Assembly (NCBI GenBank): GCA_019055375.1
Contig: JAHQIW010006019.1
Coordinates: 33,468-97,467 of the forward strand
Source: Parelaphostrongylus tenuis
Lineage: Eukaryota > Nematoda > Chromadorea > Rhabditida > Metastrongylidae
Reading direction: 5' to 3'
DNA: 64,000 nt
In this document: one piece after another, positions 10,806 through 23,237 of the stretch
Layout: each line of letters starts with the position of its first letter
How positions within the stretch are numbered: the first letter of the stretch is position 1
Made by a program: the position numbers and the translations under genes
The notes under the pieces: model-generated
What the model saw: only the letters and a program-made list of their open reading frames with translations
The model's database searches: none
Told to the model about the DNA's origin: nothing

Positions 10806-13389
10806 TGCGGCGACTAAACCGAAATGCTTGAATGACGTCGTCATCTACATCCTATCATTAGAGTTAAAGTTTCGGTCAGTTTCTGCTGACTCACGGGGTT
10901 TCGGATCTCATCAAATTCGCCGGTTAGTTCACATCTGTCGATTTTGACAAATTGTCCAAGACTTACTTTGAATGTAGCTTTTTGCAGGTTTATTGACATA
11001 CACCAACGCATGTTTCAAGGATCTCATTATGAGTTTCTCGCTACTTTTCCCCCAACACGTCCGTCATTTTTTCCTTCTTGCTTTGTTGCCATTATATTTC
11101 GTAATCGTACAAGTAAGTGGTGATTAGTCGTTCCTGACTTTAATCTTCAGTGGTGCAATCGACAAGTGCTGTCCTTATAATTTATTAGTGCTAAGTAGGA
11201 TCTGTGTCTGGCATCCCATCTCAATTATGGTTTGCGAAGTTTATGGTTATTTCAATTATTTAATACATTAGACGTGAGGTCCTTTAGTTTGTCCACATAA
11301 AGGTCGCATTTGACGTGATATCTCTTTGCTGCAGCCCGTTCGTCCCCAGTGTCCTTTGATTAGAGAGGCCCTAAGTATGACTTGATTTCCTTGTAGTTTG
11401 ATTATTGTTGCTCTGTCTATCGGGTTATTCGACATTTCATTACTGACATGATTTGAGCTGAGGTAACAAATTGCTGTCGAATGCGGCTTTTAGTGGTCTG
11501 TTTTATGTAGTGTAGGATTCTATGATTATTTTGTCTCTCCTTGTGTTTTGTTGTTCCATATAATCCATCCGATCCTGCTGGAGAACACTGATCGATCATA
11601 TGCTCCTGAGTGCATGACGCCTTTCTATACTGGTGATTTGCTACTGTATATGCTATCGAGAATTTTGTCATAATAACATGTCATTTATCTCTGCACTGAA
11701 TTGTTTTCAATCAATCAGTGAGATTTGTGGGCAATTCTGTTATGCTTGTTTCAAACGCCACTGGCACTTTTTCTGTATTTATTTTATATTTTGTTCTTAG
11801 ATTTCATTTCAAAACAATGAGTAAGCAGCAGTGGTAACTAGTAGTCTTGTCGTATGACTACATGTGTGCAAATTTTTTCATTATTTCACATTTATGTGGA
11901 TAGAGAGTTCATTTTAGCGCTTTACTTTCGTGTGCCATGCGAAAGCGTGCGGTTCTGTTGATGGAGTAAAAAGTAAATAGGCATTTCATAAAAGTAGTAG
12001 TGGTTATTTGGACACCCTTAGAGCTCCATCGTCAATATGTTTTCCATATCTATCAAATCTCAAGCATTCTATTAATTTTTATCGAATAGCCGGTACCAGC
12101 CACATATTTGCTATCGATTTCCGAACCTCCAGTTTTTAAAACCGTTGTTCGGTTGCTGGTGAGAAAATTTAATGAACTGTGAAATCTATCCGTTCTGGGT
12201 CCACAATATTGTAATATACGGGCTAATTGGTTTGTTACTGTGTATTCCTTAATTAATAGGAGGTTGCTATCATTTCATAGACATGTTCATATATTTCTAA
12301 TGTATTGTCTGTGTAATAACTTAATGAATTTTTTGTTGGATAGAATTTTGTTGAATTTTTTGAAGGTAGTTGTGACACGTGCAAAACATGAAAGTTTTGA
12401 CGGACAAGGCAAATGGAAGGGAAGGTAAACAAACTTGAAGTTCACTCAACATGACAACAAAAACGATCTGAGCATTTTATCGTTTATTAAACATTCTTGT
12501 TGTCGCAAAAGAAGAAAAACTCGTGAATTCTAAGGAAAAGTTCGAAATCCAATATGATTGGAGTGATCCACTCCGGGCGGACGTTCTACACGGTTTCAGC
12601 AGAAAATTCCACTTGAATGATGTCGACATTCTAGGAACATTTCACAGCATCTGTATGAAAAACTAGCAGAGCGGTCCTAAAACTCAAGCAACTATGTGTC
12701 CACTGGAGAGTATTATTAAGTCTCCATGCTATTCTTTGAGTTTTCTTTTTACACTGAGTCATTCTCAGTAAATTTGAGAGATCACTAGAAGAATTCTCCG
12801 TGGGCAAACAGGTTCTACAGAACGCAAATACGGTGAACCATATGTCAGATGACTTGAAATTGGAAAATAATGAATGACAGTTACAACTTTGCTCTGCCTA
12901 TAAATTTTATTCATACCATAATGCTTTTTTTGTCTTATCTACAACGTTTGGCGAAGCGACGGTAAAGATGGCGTTTGTGATAAGTGTACGTATCTCGCAG
13001 CGGTTGTGGCGAATCTCTCCTCGTTTTCATATCGCCGGGACTTAAAATGTATTTCATTAAACAGGCAAGGTCATAGGTCCAGATCATGTGTTAATCAGTG
13101 GGTTTTATCATTGGCTTGAGCCAGTCCATGTTCCCGTGTTAGTCGTCTACTGAGTTCCTCTTTAACGTATCTATAACTTACCAGTTATGCCTGGTATTTG
13201 TACGATAAACTGTTCCAACTTCCTCAGCCTTTGAATACGATGGAACCGCCGAAACACCGCTCACAATTAAAAAAATCTTTTTAACAGCATCATGCCACTC
13301 AAGAAGAAAGCACTGAATTGTGACTTGGGTTATTCCATATCAGACATTCTTCATAAAGTTGTTTTTTCCTCAATTACTTTGTAGTCCGA
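10806..13389. other. Non-coding, shared with copy B
   Basis: Downstream of sms-1 copy A. Stops in all frames; the sequence drifts relative to 34739-37267 with indels not in threes, so no hidden coding is supported. Confidence 0.6.
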
Positions 13390-13640
13390 TCTCTCCCTGA
13401 TCCGCTGAGCCTAACTGGGATTGTGTCTGCTTCTGCATCACCTCAAAACTGGGCAATGTCGTCAACAAAGCAAAGGGAGAGGATTCGTCCATCGAAACTT
13501 ATCCCTATATCGTCCCGCAGAGTGGCTGCACGAACCGCTATTGCATGGTTGTGAACAGCTTTCGGTTAATAGAAATGAATGAGCCATTAATTAGATATAA
13601 CATTGTAATTTTAACCACGCTCAGCTCATCTAGGATTCAA
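13390..13640 (-). mobile_element. RTE-like reverse transcriptase relic (copy A)
   Basis: On the minus strand a broken RT core reads GISFDGRILSLCFVDDIAQF across a frame change; FVDD stands for the FADD active site. The counterpart in copy B is at 37268-37530, so the insertion predates the segmental duplication. Confidence 0.5.
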
Positions 13641-13739
13641 TGCCAAAACAGGCTTCGTAGGTTGACCATGTTGGCGGGTGATTATTGACAGCATTAAGAA
13701 TACGGGTCAGATACAACTGAGAGGAATGAAAAACGAGAA

Positions 13740-13812
13740 CCGCGATGGTGTAGTGAGAGCGCTCACTGCCCTGGAAAGGCATAATCGCGGTTAGAGTTCA
13801 TAAGACATCTCA
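13740..13812 (+). repeat. tRNA-like fragment (copy A; copy B at 37627-37700)
   Basis: GATGGTGTAGTGAGAGCGCT is an A-box-like D arm; the B-box region reads cggttagagttcat (A) and cagttcgagttcat (B). Degenerate, probably not a gene. Confidence 0.35.
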
Positions 13813-14128
13813 GTATTCTTGTAGCTATATTATCCTGCACTGTTGTTAGAAAGGAGCTAGGACTAAACAGAGTTAACTTTGCAGCTTTAAGGACATTACG
13901 TAGCGTGTCATTTTCTTCACCAGCTGTTCCGAATGGGATTGTGAGAGATTGGAGAAAACCGTTCTTTGCTGTACAGTCGCTATTGCGATGTTTTTAGGCA
14001 CGATGCGAGTCAAATCTTGATTAACTAGGGCAGACAAGACGACCTTGATTATCATTAATGATAACTGAGATTCGGGGCAGATGACAATTTTTGCAGATCC
14101 ATACATCTCACGAGGATATCTGGAATCA

Positions 14129-15839
14129 TCCACAGCACCTGCTGCTTTTGCTTAGGCATTTTTTAATGCGTTTCCTCCTTTGGGAACCTGCAGAAGGGTT
14201 CGATCCAAGCATCCCGATTGTTTGCATCATCAAAACAATCTCAAAAGTTAAAGAGAATCGGCAAATAATTTGACTCGGCTAATCCTCATGAATAGAACAA
14301 GAATCAAAGAAATCGCAGTCACAACGGCTCTTCTTTTTACAGCTCAAACAACTCGCTTCTCTACTCTCGACTGTATTGTGAAGCAAAGCAGAGATTTCAT
14401 CAACAAGGCCAAGCTGGCAGCTTTGTGGTCTACACCTGGTTTGACATAGCACAACCTTCTGAATTCAGAAGAAAGTTTTCTGGCGGAGGGTCTAAGAAAT
14501 CGTCGAAATGCACCAGAAAGTACTACGGCCACCTCCATCGTTGATTAGGAGCAATTCACTAAGAATTTTTCACAATAAAACATAACCACACAACAGACCG
14601 TTAACGCTACAAAGCTTGAACGACATGGACTACTCAACATAGCCATCTTATCTATCGCTTCCTGTCAATCACTTCTTCACGCGCCTTAATAAATTCTTTT
14701 GCGTGAAATACTCTGGGAGCATTTTATGTAGGTGACATACGTAAACATGCTTCTCGTTGGCAAAGATGAGTCGATTCTCGTGCTTTTATTTTCATTAAAG
14801 AGATTTATTCTAAGTTGAGTTATGCCACTTCAAAAATATAGGTCTTATTTAGAACATTAATTTCCGAAGGACTCAATTATTGGATAGGCCATCACTGGCA
14901 GCTAATGAGTTGTAAACTTGTTCCATTTCTTGCAATGGCAACATTTTTTTCTACTCCATGGTTGACACGAAACTAGCATGAATGTTGTAACCTGACCTGA
15001 TGCACAAGATTGCAACACCACAGATGCTGATCAGGTTCCATCCTATGTTTAAAGGATTGTGGTCGACCTTTGCATGAGACGTATCGTGGTGGAGCTTCTC
15101 AAGCACAGTAGTGTTGGTTTGCCTCCTTAAAAAATGAATATCCATGGAAAAAAATGAGCCGCAAAAAATAGTCCTCTAAGACCATTCCCAATCTCGCTGT
15201 GGTCTAGTGATTTAACATTCCAATGCTTTTGTTTTTACGCCGTTTCTAAAATCTTCCGTTACAAATTTGTAGAAAGATTTCACTCTGGTCGAGCTCTTCC
15301 AATTGTCATAAAACTGCTGACTTTCTACTAATAAGCAAGTGTAAGGCGTAGGATAGTAAGGCCTAAAGCAAGGATTTTATGAGAATTAATAGTTTTTGGA
15401 ACGGATGCAAATAGGATAAAGCTAACGCCGCTAACATGAAGCAATAAAATACTGCAGTGATTTAGAGAATTCGATCAGCATATATCCTCTTTCTAGAGGC
15501 CCTGTTAAAAATTTTGATTTTTGGTTAGGTGGTCTTTACGCTGTACGTTTCGCATACTAAGGAATCCAGTCACAAACGCCCATTGACCATTGGTTGAAGT
15601 TTAGTCATGTCATCTGTCAGACATGCCTGATTTCTGAAGTCTGTCGTACACAGCTACGTTTGCGATCTTTGACAGATGACGCAAGAACTTGAGATCCCAT
15701 TTCTCACTTCCGTGAATAGGTATATTCCAAAAATTGTCCTTTCGAGTTCTTGTTTGCTAAGCTGAATGAGCTTTTATCCTGTTTTCTCAGCCACCAACTC
15801 TCTCACGCATGGGTGAAGGTAGAAAGCATGGTTCAGTAG
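14129..15839. other. No gene seen
   Basis: Unique AT-rich DNA. A 64-codon open frame on the minus strand at 14344-14538 and another at 14951-15145 have no recognised family and no splice context. Confidence 0.5.
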
Positions 15840-16315
15840 AATTGGTGGGCACGGAGTCGCCTATCCATCGGCCTTTTCTCTGATTCTCGATGCTCTTGAA
15901 ACCTTCTCAAGTCCATCGTTTTCTTCGCTCAGTTTGGATTCAAGACGTCATTGACGTCAATTTTTTTTTAGAGGAACGTTACTGAAGAATCCACGGATGT
16001 CTATTTCATAGAGCGTGGTGCGGTATTGTATCTGTCCCACACGAACATCGTTTTCGTGCGGTCTAGTCGAAAACCAATCTTTCCACATGTTTTGTCAAAG
16101 TCTGTCAGCATTCGTTCCTCCTACCTGATGCCAGGGTTTATTAAGAAAGGTGTCATAAGCAAAGCAATAATGGTGTAATTGTTGGTCATCAGTTTTCACT
16201 CCCATATTACCCTCTCCCAATATTTTCATTACGTTCAGGAGGTGGCTGTAATTAATCTTCGCAAAAGGTATTGTCCCGTCAAATCCATCTCGCTACGTTA
16301 ATATTGAATTTGTTG
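15840..16315 (-). mobile_element. RTE reverse transcriptase relic, minus strand
   Basis: Minus-strand translation recovers RMLTDFDKTCGKIGFRLD followed by RTKTMFVWD, and upstream FAYD in place of FADD with VKTDDQQLHHYC before it. This is the block after the RT active site in RTE elements. Heavily mutated and older than the other copies. Confidence 0.65.
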
Positions 16316-17095
16316 TAGAATAGTGATTTCATTGCTTTAAAATTTGCTTAATGCTCACAGAGAGTCTTTATATGCTGAATGGGGGCGCCCTGGATCTTCA
16401 GAGACTTTATGAGCACATTTATCTATTGCTGATGCTCTGGATGTTTCCCTTTTTGAACGATGACGTGGTCTCCGTTGTTTTGTATTGAATAGAAATCTTG
16501 CATCCTGACAAGTACGTGTAAGGCAGAGCTCTCAGCATAACAAGTACTTGTCACGAGAAACGGCTTTTCTACTGAATTTTTCCCATTTATCTCATAAAGT
16601 GAATTAGACTGGTGAAAAAATAACTACGGTTTATGCGTTTTGAAATACGCCATTTGACATGAGAATTTAGTCTTGAATGAATGCAGTAGTTATACATCAT
16701 TTTAATGTGAATTTCTCGCTCTATGTTTTGTTGCTAATGAGATGTTTGAAGTGAAAAGCTCTCGGCGTTAATCAACCCCTGGGGATGAGCCGTGCAGCTG
16801 TATTCAATTTCTAACACTGTTTGAGGTGACTAAATGCATATGTTGCCTCTACAGTGACTCGTGGAGGTCTATCGCTCTATCGAGTCAATGCTGCTCATCC
16901 TCTCAGACAAGTCTGGGTCCTTTCTGGTACAATTTTACCAACCCCGGAGGATACGCACGCACGAATGGTTTCGTAAGTCATGGGCGCGAGATCGCACTGT
17001 TCACCCTGTGGACAATGTAGAGCACTTCTAAGCACTGCGCCACATGTGCTCCTAATTACTTATTAATTGCTATTTATTATTTATTAAATTTAGAT
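16316..17095. other. No gene seen
   Basis: AT-rich sequence with stops in all frames; no repeats clear by eye. Confidence 0.5.
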
Positions 17096-17377
17096 ATGAA
17101 AAGGATGCCTGGTAGTCAATACGTTAGCGATACTTATGGTCTGTTATGGGCATTTATAGAATGTAGTAAACGTGTTTCGGCCTTGCAGCCTCGTCAGTTC
17201 CACAATGCCTTTCTTCTGAGCCAATCCTTTTTGGAAGGGCCTCTCCCCCTCCTCTCTCACTTAGAAGAGTCGTCGACGAACTTAATACAACGCGGATAAG
17301 TGATAAAATTACCTGATGTGGAGTGCTCCACATTCGATTGCTCTTGTTTGGTATTTATGAAATACCATACCATTCAT

Positions 17378-17764
17378 TTGAATGTTTCTTTAGACCACGC
17401 TCAATTTCAATAAGCCTAACAGCCATTTATGAGCCATGCATATGGTCTGTCATGGGCACTTATACAGCGCGATACACGTGTTTCGGCCTTGCAGCCTCGT
17501 CAGTTGCTTTTCGCTCAGTCATTTCCTCGGAGATCTAGCTCTTAGATAGAGAGAGTCGACGACGAAGGTTTCATACGTGTCGTTAAGTGATAATCACCGA
17601 ACGATCATTATTGTACACGCGATTGCCCTCCGCTGGTAATCCTGAAATCTCATACCTTTCAATTTGAGTGTATTGTACTGCATAGGTGCCCATAAAAGAC
17701 CATATGCTTGGCTCAGAAATAGCTATCAGGCATGTTGAAATTTGAGCGTGGTCTCAAGAAACAC
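17378..17764. repeat. CACGTG MITE next to mariner relic
   Basis: Ends atgtttctttagaccacgct and agcgtggtctcaagaaacac are inverted copies; the inner arms carry acacgtgtttcggccttgca and tgagccatgcatatggtctg. A partial related copy precedes it at 17096-17240. Confidence 0.7.
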
Positions 17765-18065
17765 TCGAAACGAAAGGTACGAAAAGGAAGTCGGACAAAA
17801 AGCAAATTCGAGAACTTTTTTTACTCTTCGAGTTCATAATGGGTCTCAAAGCAGCAAGAACAACTCGCAACACGAACAGCGTCTTTGATCCGGGAACTAC
17901 TAACGAACGTGCAGTAGCAGAGGTGGTTGAAAGAGTTCTGTAAAGGAGACGAGAGCCTCGAAAATGAAGAACCCAATGGCCGGCCATGGGAAGTTGACGC
18001 CGACCATTCGGGAACAATCATCGAAGCTTATCCTTTCAAGACTACACAGATATTGCAGAACAGCT
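17765..18065 (+). mobile_element. Mariner transposase N-terminal relic
   Basis: Reads KSDKKQIRELFLLFEFIMGL, then KAARTTRNTNSVFDPGTTNE and RAVAE; after a +1 shift it continues as WLKEFCKGDESLENEEPNGR and PWEVDADH. This is the paired helix-turn-helix region of mariner/SETMAR transposases (EF..G..AAEA.RNI...F...T..ER.V..W..KF..GD.SLE.E..GRP). The element ends in unrelated DNA by 18065, so the catalytic domain is gone. A different mariner lineage from the one at 6926. Confidence 0.8.
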
Positions 18066-18108
18066 CAATTTCCAGTATTTTTACTGCATTTTTCAGAGTT
18101 TTATGATG

Positions 18109-18254
18109 TTTCATATACATCTAAGGGATAGAATGGTGAGCAAAAACGCGGCTTCAGTCGGGAATCGAACCCGCGTATTATCCATACCGAGGACGATTCC
18201 CTCCTGAGGCCGTGTTCTTGCTCACCACTCAGTTCTCTCAAGCATATATGAAAA
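18109..18254. repeat. TIR element with tRNA-like core
   Basis: Left arm tttcatatacatctaaggga ... gaatggtgagcaaaaac and right arm gttcttgctcaccactcagt ... catatatgaaaac are inverted relatives. The core has a B-box-like gggaatcgaacccgcgt (minus strand). Compact form of the element at 58368. Confidence 0.7.
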
Positions 18255-18705
18255 CTTAATATCAACTGTTCTATAGTCTTTACTACTAGTCGAAAGTAGA
18301 GTAAAAGTAACCGCAGTTTCAGACCATAAGTAAACCGCAAGTACTTTTGCACCAACTCAATAATTTTTCGCTCCAGTTGTGATCGCGTCGCGTGCGCTCG
18401 CACTAGACGGAAGGAAACGGCGTGCCAGTGATCAATGGTCGTTCAAGCTTACGTTCTTGAAATGAGCATATTCTCGACAGATTCCACTGTTTTACCTGAC
18501 CTATCCGGCAAACCCCTTCGTATTCGATTGATTATGGCCCTCAGGGATGCCTGCCATTCGTAAGCCATAGAACGACGTTAATGCCCACTGTTAAATATTA
18601 TAGGGTTTCCGCTCCAGCTTATTGGTATAGGTCGCATTAGTAATCTTTTTTTTTGCCGAATATTGCCCAGTTTTTTATTTTTCATCAGTTTAGGTTCGTA
18701 TGAAC

Positions 18706-19596
18706 TGTCGGTACTTTTATGATAGACGGCGACAAATATTTGAGCCGATTTCATTCGCTGGACAGGAACTTTTCATAGATAGTGTTTGTGTTCGTTCGAA
18801 AGCTTAAATCTCTGGCTACAACACCACGTTGTCGGTTTTTAAAAAGACTTTTTTATAACACTGTCACATCCAGAATAAGATTTTATTTCTTACTCGCCTT
18901 TCGCCCTTTTTTTATCACGCGTGTAAATTGCTAGGTGCACAAAAAGCACATCAGCGTGTAGAAAGCTTTCCGTAGTATCAAAATTATGCGTTTTTTATCT
19001 GAAGTTTCTGTCGATGCGCTGACGAAATCCGCACTAATATAACAATAGTTGCCGCCGTTTTAGCGCATAGCGCGGTAGATCACCATCGAGTTACGCGGTA
19101 GATCAGGCGATTACCATATTATCAAGTCGTCGCTGTGGCTTCCCTTCACATCTTACTCAGATATGAACCTTTTTGGCGACTTTGTTGACCGGCCAACTGA
19201 CGGAGAGGAAGAGAGATGCGGACAGAGGCGGGGCGATCGATCGCTTTCGAAATATTGTTATTCTATTATGGATTTTTTCAGCGCATCGGCAGAAAATTTG
19301 TATAATAAAGGTTAATTCTGATACTACGGAAAGTTCTCTACACTCTTATATGCTTTTCGTGCTTCCAGCGATTTATACTCGTAGTAAAAATGAAGGCGAA
19401 AGGCGAGTGAGAAACAAGATTTTATTCCGGATATTGCGGCGTTATAAATGAGTGTTTTGGAAAAAGCGGCGACGTGGAGTTGTAGCCAAAGATCTAAGCT
19501 TTCCAATGATTCTTAACACTCCTATGAAAAATTCCTATACAGCGAATGAGGTTGGGTTAAACATTTTGGCCGTCTAACATATAGGTACCGAACTAT
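18706..19596. repeat. Palindromic MITE with about 190 bp arms
   Basis: Left arm from 18706 (gtcggtactt, gacggcgacaaat, cattcgctggacaggaactt, aaagcttaaatctctggcta, gattttatttcttactcgcc) is inverted in 19400-19596. Related to 4268-5122 by the shared cattcgctg...ttttcatag core. Confidence 0.75.
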
Positions 19597-19854
19597 CTTG
19601 CCTATCTATCTGGTAACCCCTTCGTATTCGATTGATTATGGCTTGCAGAGCTGCCTGGCATTCGTAAGCCAAAGAACGACGTTCCACGACCCCCTACTGA
19701 ACGTATTAGATCTTTTGTTCAGTTATTTCAGAATTTCTTTTTAGTCATTTATGAGAAGCCTCATAGCATAGATTCTTGCGGCTTGGCACTTAAACAACAA
19801 TTCTCTGGTCTGTGTTGATGAATATCACTAACATGCTGACTCTTTTTTCAGCCC

Positions 19855-20300
19855 TTTGCGGACCTTAAGGGTCAGATTTTCGGAGGTCTTTTTTCTCTGA
19901 TAAGGGTTTTTGTCTGAAGTTCAAGTAATTATTTGAAAGCTTAAGTCACAGGAATTCCGAAACTTTGCTCGGTTTTTGAGAAAGCTTTTGTAGTACGCTG
20001 TAGCAACAAAAATCAAATTATATTTCACCTCGGTTTATTTATTTGCTTAGTTGAACTTTGTGGATCGCTTTTTATCAGACTACATAAGGTTCATTTGATG
20101 GACCAAATCTCAGTAAATCTGAAGCTTAAACTAGTTCTCGAAAAGTTTCCATAGTGCACTGTGAAGGCGAAAATAAAATGTTTCCCATTCGGAGTTTTCT
20201 TTGCGCAAAGGAGTTATTAATACACAAAAAGTATACAAGCTTGTAGAGAGAGTCATGTTTTATCAGAGTGGTATGAAGAATCTAAAGTATTTCCTGGAAC
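19855..20300 (+). repeat. Dispersed 450 bp repeat (member 3)
   Basis: Outside the duplication, so it supports this being a dispersed family: aattatttgaaagcttaagt, aaattatatttcacctcggt and cacaaaaagtatacaagctt match the cores of the other members. Confidence 0.5.
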
Positions 20301-21044
20301 AAAGAAGAAAATCTTTGTTGTAGAGCGAAAATTGCGCGTCGCTGGCGATATCAATTATGCCGCCGTCTGCAAAAGGATGAAATAGCTCAATTTTGCTATC
20401 GATTTGATCAGTTCTATTTCTTTAGTTTTGTAATTATAGATAATATCGAATGCAAAATGCAGATTCGTTGAATCAACTTTACTCATTCCCACGTAGGTCG
20501 ATTCTTTGTTGAGGTGAACAGTTGTCGGTGTTCTTCGTTAAGGCCTCTGAGTTCAGTGCTTTATCGCTAGTACTCGGATTTTCGATTTGGTTAGGTCTTT
20601 TTGTATCCAGATGTTCACGGATACGATTGGGATTCATTGTTCTCTTCGATATTTCTTTAGATCGACGGCGATTGACAATTGCGTTGACTCATGCTTGGCC
20701 ATTGTGTTATGTGTTCTGGACATGACACCGCTTGCACACTGCGCATGCATCATTTCCACGTGGTCATGTCAGCCAAGATCAAGGGGTCTTATCACCTCAG
20801 GCCATAATTTTCCACTCCTGGGAATAGTTAACCAGGTCAACGTTTTGAAACTTAATCGACATAACTTTCTTGGATACTTGCCGGTCCTTCGTCACGAGTT
20901 GGCGGACCCCTGCCCATGAAAATGGCTAATTTAGCTGTTTTATTGCGTGGAGTTCACCTATCATACATGATCCTCGATGATGTTGAGCGCTCATTATGTG
21001 TAATGCAGACGAGCAGTTCTGGTCATAATGATGTACAGTAGTAC

Positions 21045-21197
21045 GCGAATGTATGTCTATGCGCATATATATGCATACATTATATATAATATATCTACAT
21101 ACATACGTATATTTCTGTATACGCGATATATATATAATATACACCATATATGTACGTATGTGTATATATGCATATATATATATATATATATATATTT
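21045..21197. repeat. Alternating purine-pyrimidine tract upstream of arrestin
   Basis: About 150 bases of tatgta, catata, cgtatg and (ta)n, almost wholly alternating; ends 115 bases before the arrestin ATG. Confidence 0.85.
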
Positions 21198-21568
21198 TAG
21201 GTCGCTGACTGACATCAATCGCAGCACATCGTTTTCTTTGGCTCGCTGTCTATTGCCGTGGGGTTTTAGTTAATTATAAGAGTGCATAACGAATACCTCA
21301 TCGTGTAGGCCATGGCAAATAATGAAAGCGACGATAAGAAGACAGGAACCAGGTAAATCGCTTGTTATCTTTCGTCTCTTTCTTATCATTCATCAATTTC
21401 CGTGAACTTTTTTTCCTTTCATTTCAGGGTTTCAAAAAGACGAGTCCAAATGGAAAGGTGAGGGCTTTTGAGTAGTTTACTTTTCTAATTTTGATATTAG
21501 ATGCAAAAGTAGTATGCCTTGGTGATCGCATTCTGTACAGCATGAACTATAATCTAAAATTTAAACAT

Positions 21569-21600
21569 CTAATATATATATATATATATATATGTATATA
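21569..21600. repeat. (AT)n microsatellite in arrestin intron 2
   Basis: Tatatat run that ends right at the acceptor of arrestin exon 3 (tatatag at 21595-21601), taking the place of a usual pyrimidine tract. Confidence 0.8.
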
Positions 21601-21661
21601 GATTACTACATATCTTGGTAAACGAGACTTCATCGATCGAGGCGATTATGTAGATTTATAG

Positions 21662-23237
21662 GTAAGTTATAATCTGTTAATTTATAGTCGATTCAGTATA
21701 TAGATCATTTTCTTTTATCTGAAATCAGTGAAGAATTTGTAAGTTGGTTATGATTTAAAAGGGAAAGGAAAATTGCATTACATTTTCAAAACCGTCGTTA
21801 TAAAAGTGGATGATGAACTGTTAGAGCGACGATCATGCGACTATTGAAAAGAATTTTTCCCACAAAAATCCTTGGATACTGTATGTAATTTCTACGGTAA
21901 TTGTTACTACTATGGAGCATGAATACGTTACGGATCTCACATTATTGTTGAAGAAGCTATGGCTTGTCCAGCATTGTGCAAGTGGCACTTATGTATTGAT
22001 CAGCTCGACAAGCCTCATTGTAATCGTTTTTTTTCAGTCAAAAATGTTTATTGTAAGAGGTGAAGAATTTATCTTTGTAAAATGCCGTTCAGTACTCACA
22101 TATTCGCTAGTTTTACGAAACACCGTGTTATTCAATCCATCCATCTCTACGGTGTTGGCATAACGGTCCCATTTCTATCTGAAGAAGACTAACTCTACCT
22201 ACGATAATAGGTGAGTGCGCGATGAAGACCGGGGAACACCGCAGCAAAACTGTACTGGAGCTCTGGGAAGAATTGACCGAGCCCATAATCAAAGACGCCA
22301 GTGAGGAAGAGAAATACTTTTTGTAACAGGCGAACCCACATGCAAATGACATAACTGACGTGGATGGCGGATACGAGACGACAAATCGAACGAAAGAAGT
22401 GATGGTATGAACTCAATAAATGACAATGGGTTATATAAATGAAGTCGTGATCATCATGAAACGTACCTTTAGCAATGTGTTGTTGAAAGGTTGGCGAGAG
22501 ATGAGTACCACATTAAATCTAATATATCGACACTTACGATCATTGCGCTCTGTGTGCAGAAAAAGAATTGATGAGAAAAAGTAGCTGCTCTCAACTTTGA
22601 ATCATTAGATGCATTTCTGCTGATATTGAACTTCATTAGATGAAAAAAAAGCCATTAGTATAACGGCTCTTTACGCCCAAAGTATAAGTTATCTAAAGAA
22701 AGATGGAGATAGGCACCAAAGATATAAGTTATGTAAGTTAAACTTTTTGTTCTTCTGTTTTTCAAAGGTTTTTGTTGAAAATATAGGTTATATAAGATGA
22801 AATTCTGATTTCTTGGATTTTTACGATACGTATTTTCTTCTCTTTGTCTGCGAATGGATTTGTATTTTGAATATGAAAGCATGAAATAAAGTAGAATTTG
22901 TCCAGTAGGACATGGTATTGTTCACCACTGTACCGTTAATGTTTTCATAAGTCGGTTTTATGTCGAAAATTCTCAAAAATTTCAATTTATCATCAATTCT
23001 TCAGGAATTCTTTCTACACCTGATTAAATTGGAAGAGTACCGTATCCTGCTCAATAAAATTAGCTTCAACCGATATACGCTGGGTTTGGTTCACAAAAAA
23101 AAAAGAAGAAGTTTGGCTAACTAGTGCCTGGTATATATGCGAAGAGATCTATACTTCTAGCTTGAAGATGATTTGCAAATGATGAATAGTATTCTTGAAA
23201 TGTTTCGCTAGTAAAAAGGAACTGCGTAGATTTTTAG
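21662..23237 (+). other. Arrestin intron 3
   Basis: Donor gtaagt at 21662, acceptor ttttag at 23237. Includes a short open stretch at 22221-22326 (MKTGEHRSKTVLELWEELTE) without a recognised family. Confidence 0.6.

Larger units (their letters stand above)
1..14128 (+). repeat. Segmental duplication, copy A (direct)
   Basis: Bases 1-5245 align with 29037-34490, and 10609-14128 align with 34515-38020, in the same orientation. By eye there are scattered substitutions, single-base indels and small insertions over the whole length. The first base of the window already aligns, so copy A extends upstream of the window. The block 5250-10608, holding sms-1 exons 4 and 5 and a stack of transposons, has no counterpart in copy B. 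The match ends at 14128, just after a shared stretch reading cagatccatacatctc. Confidence 0.9.
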
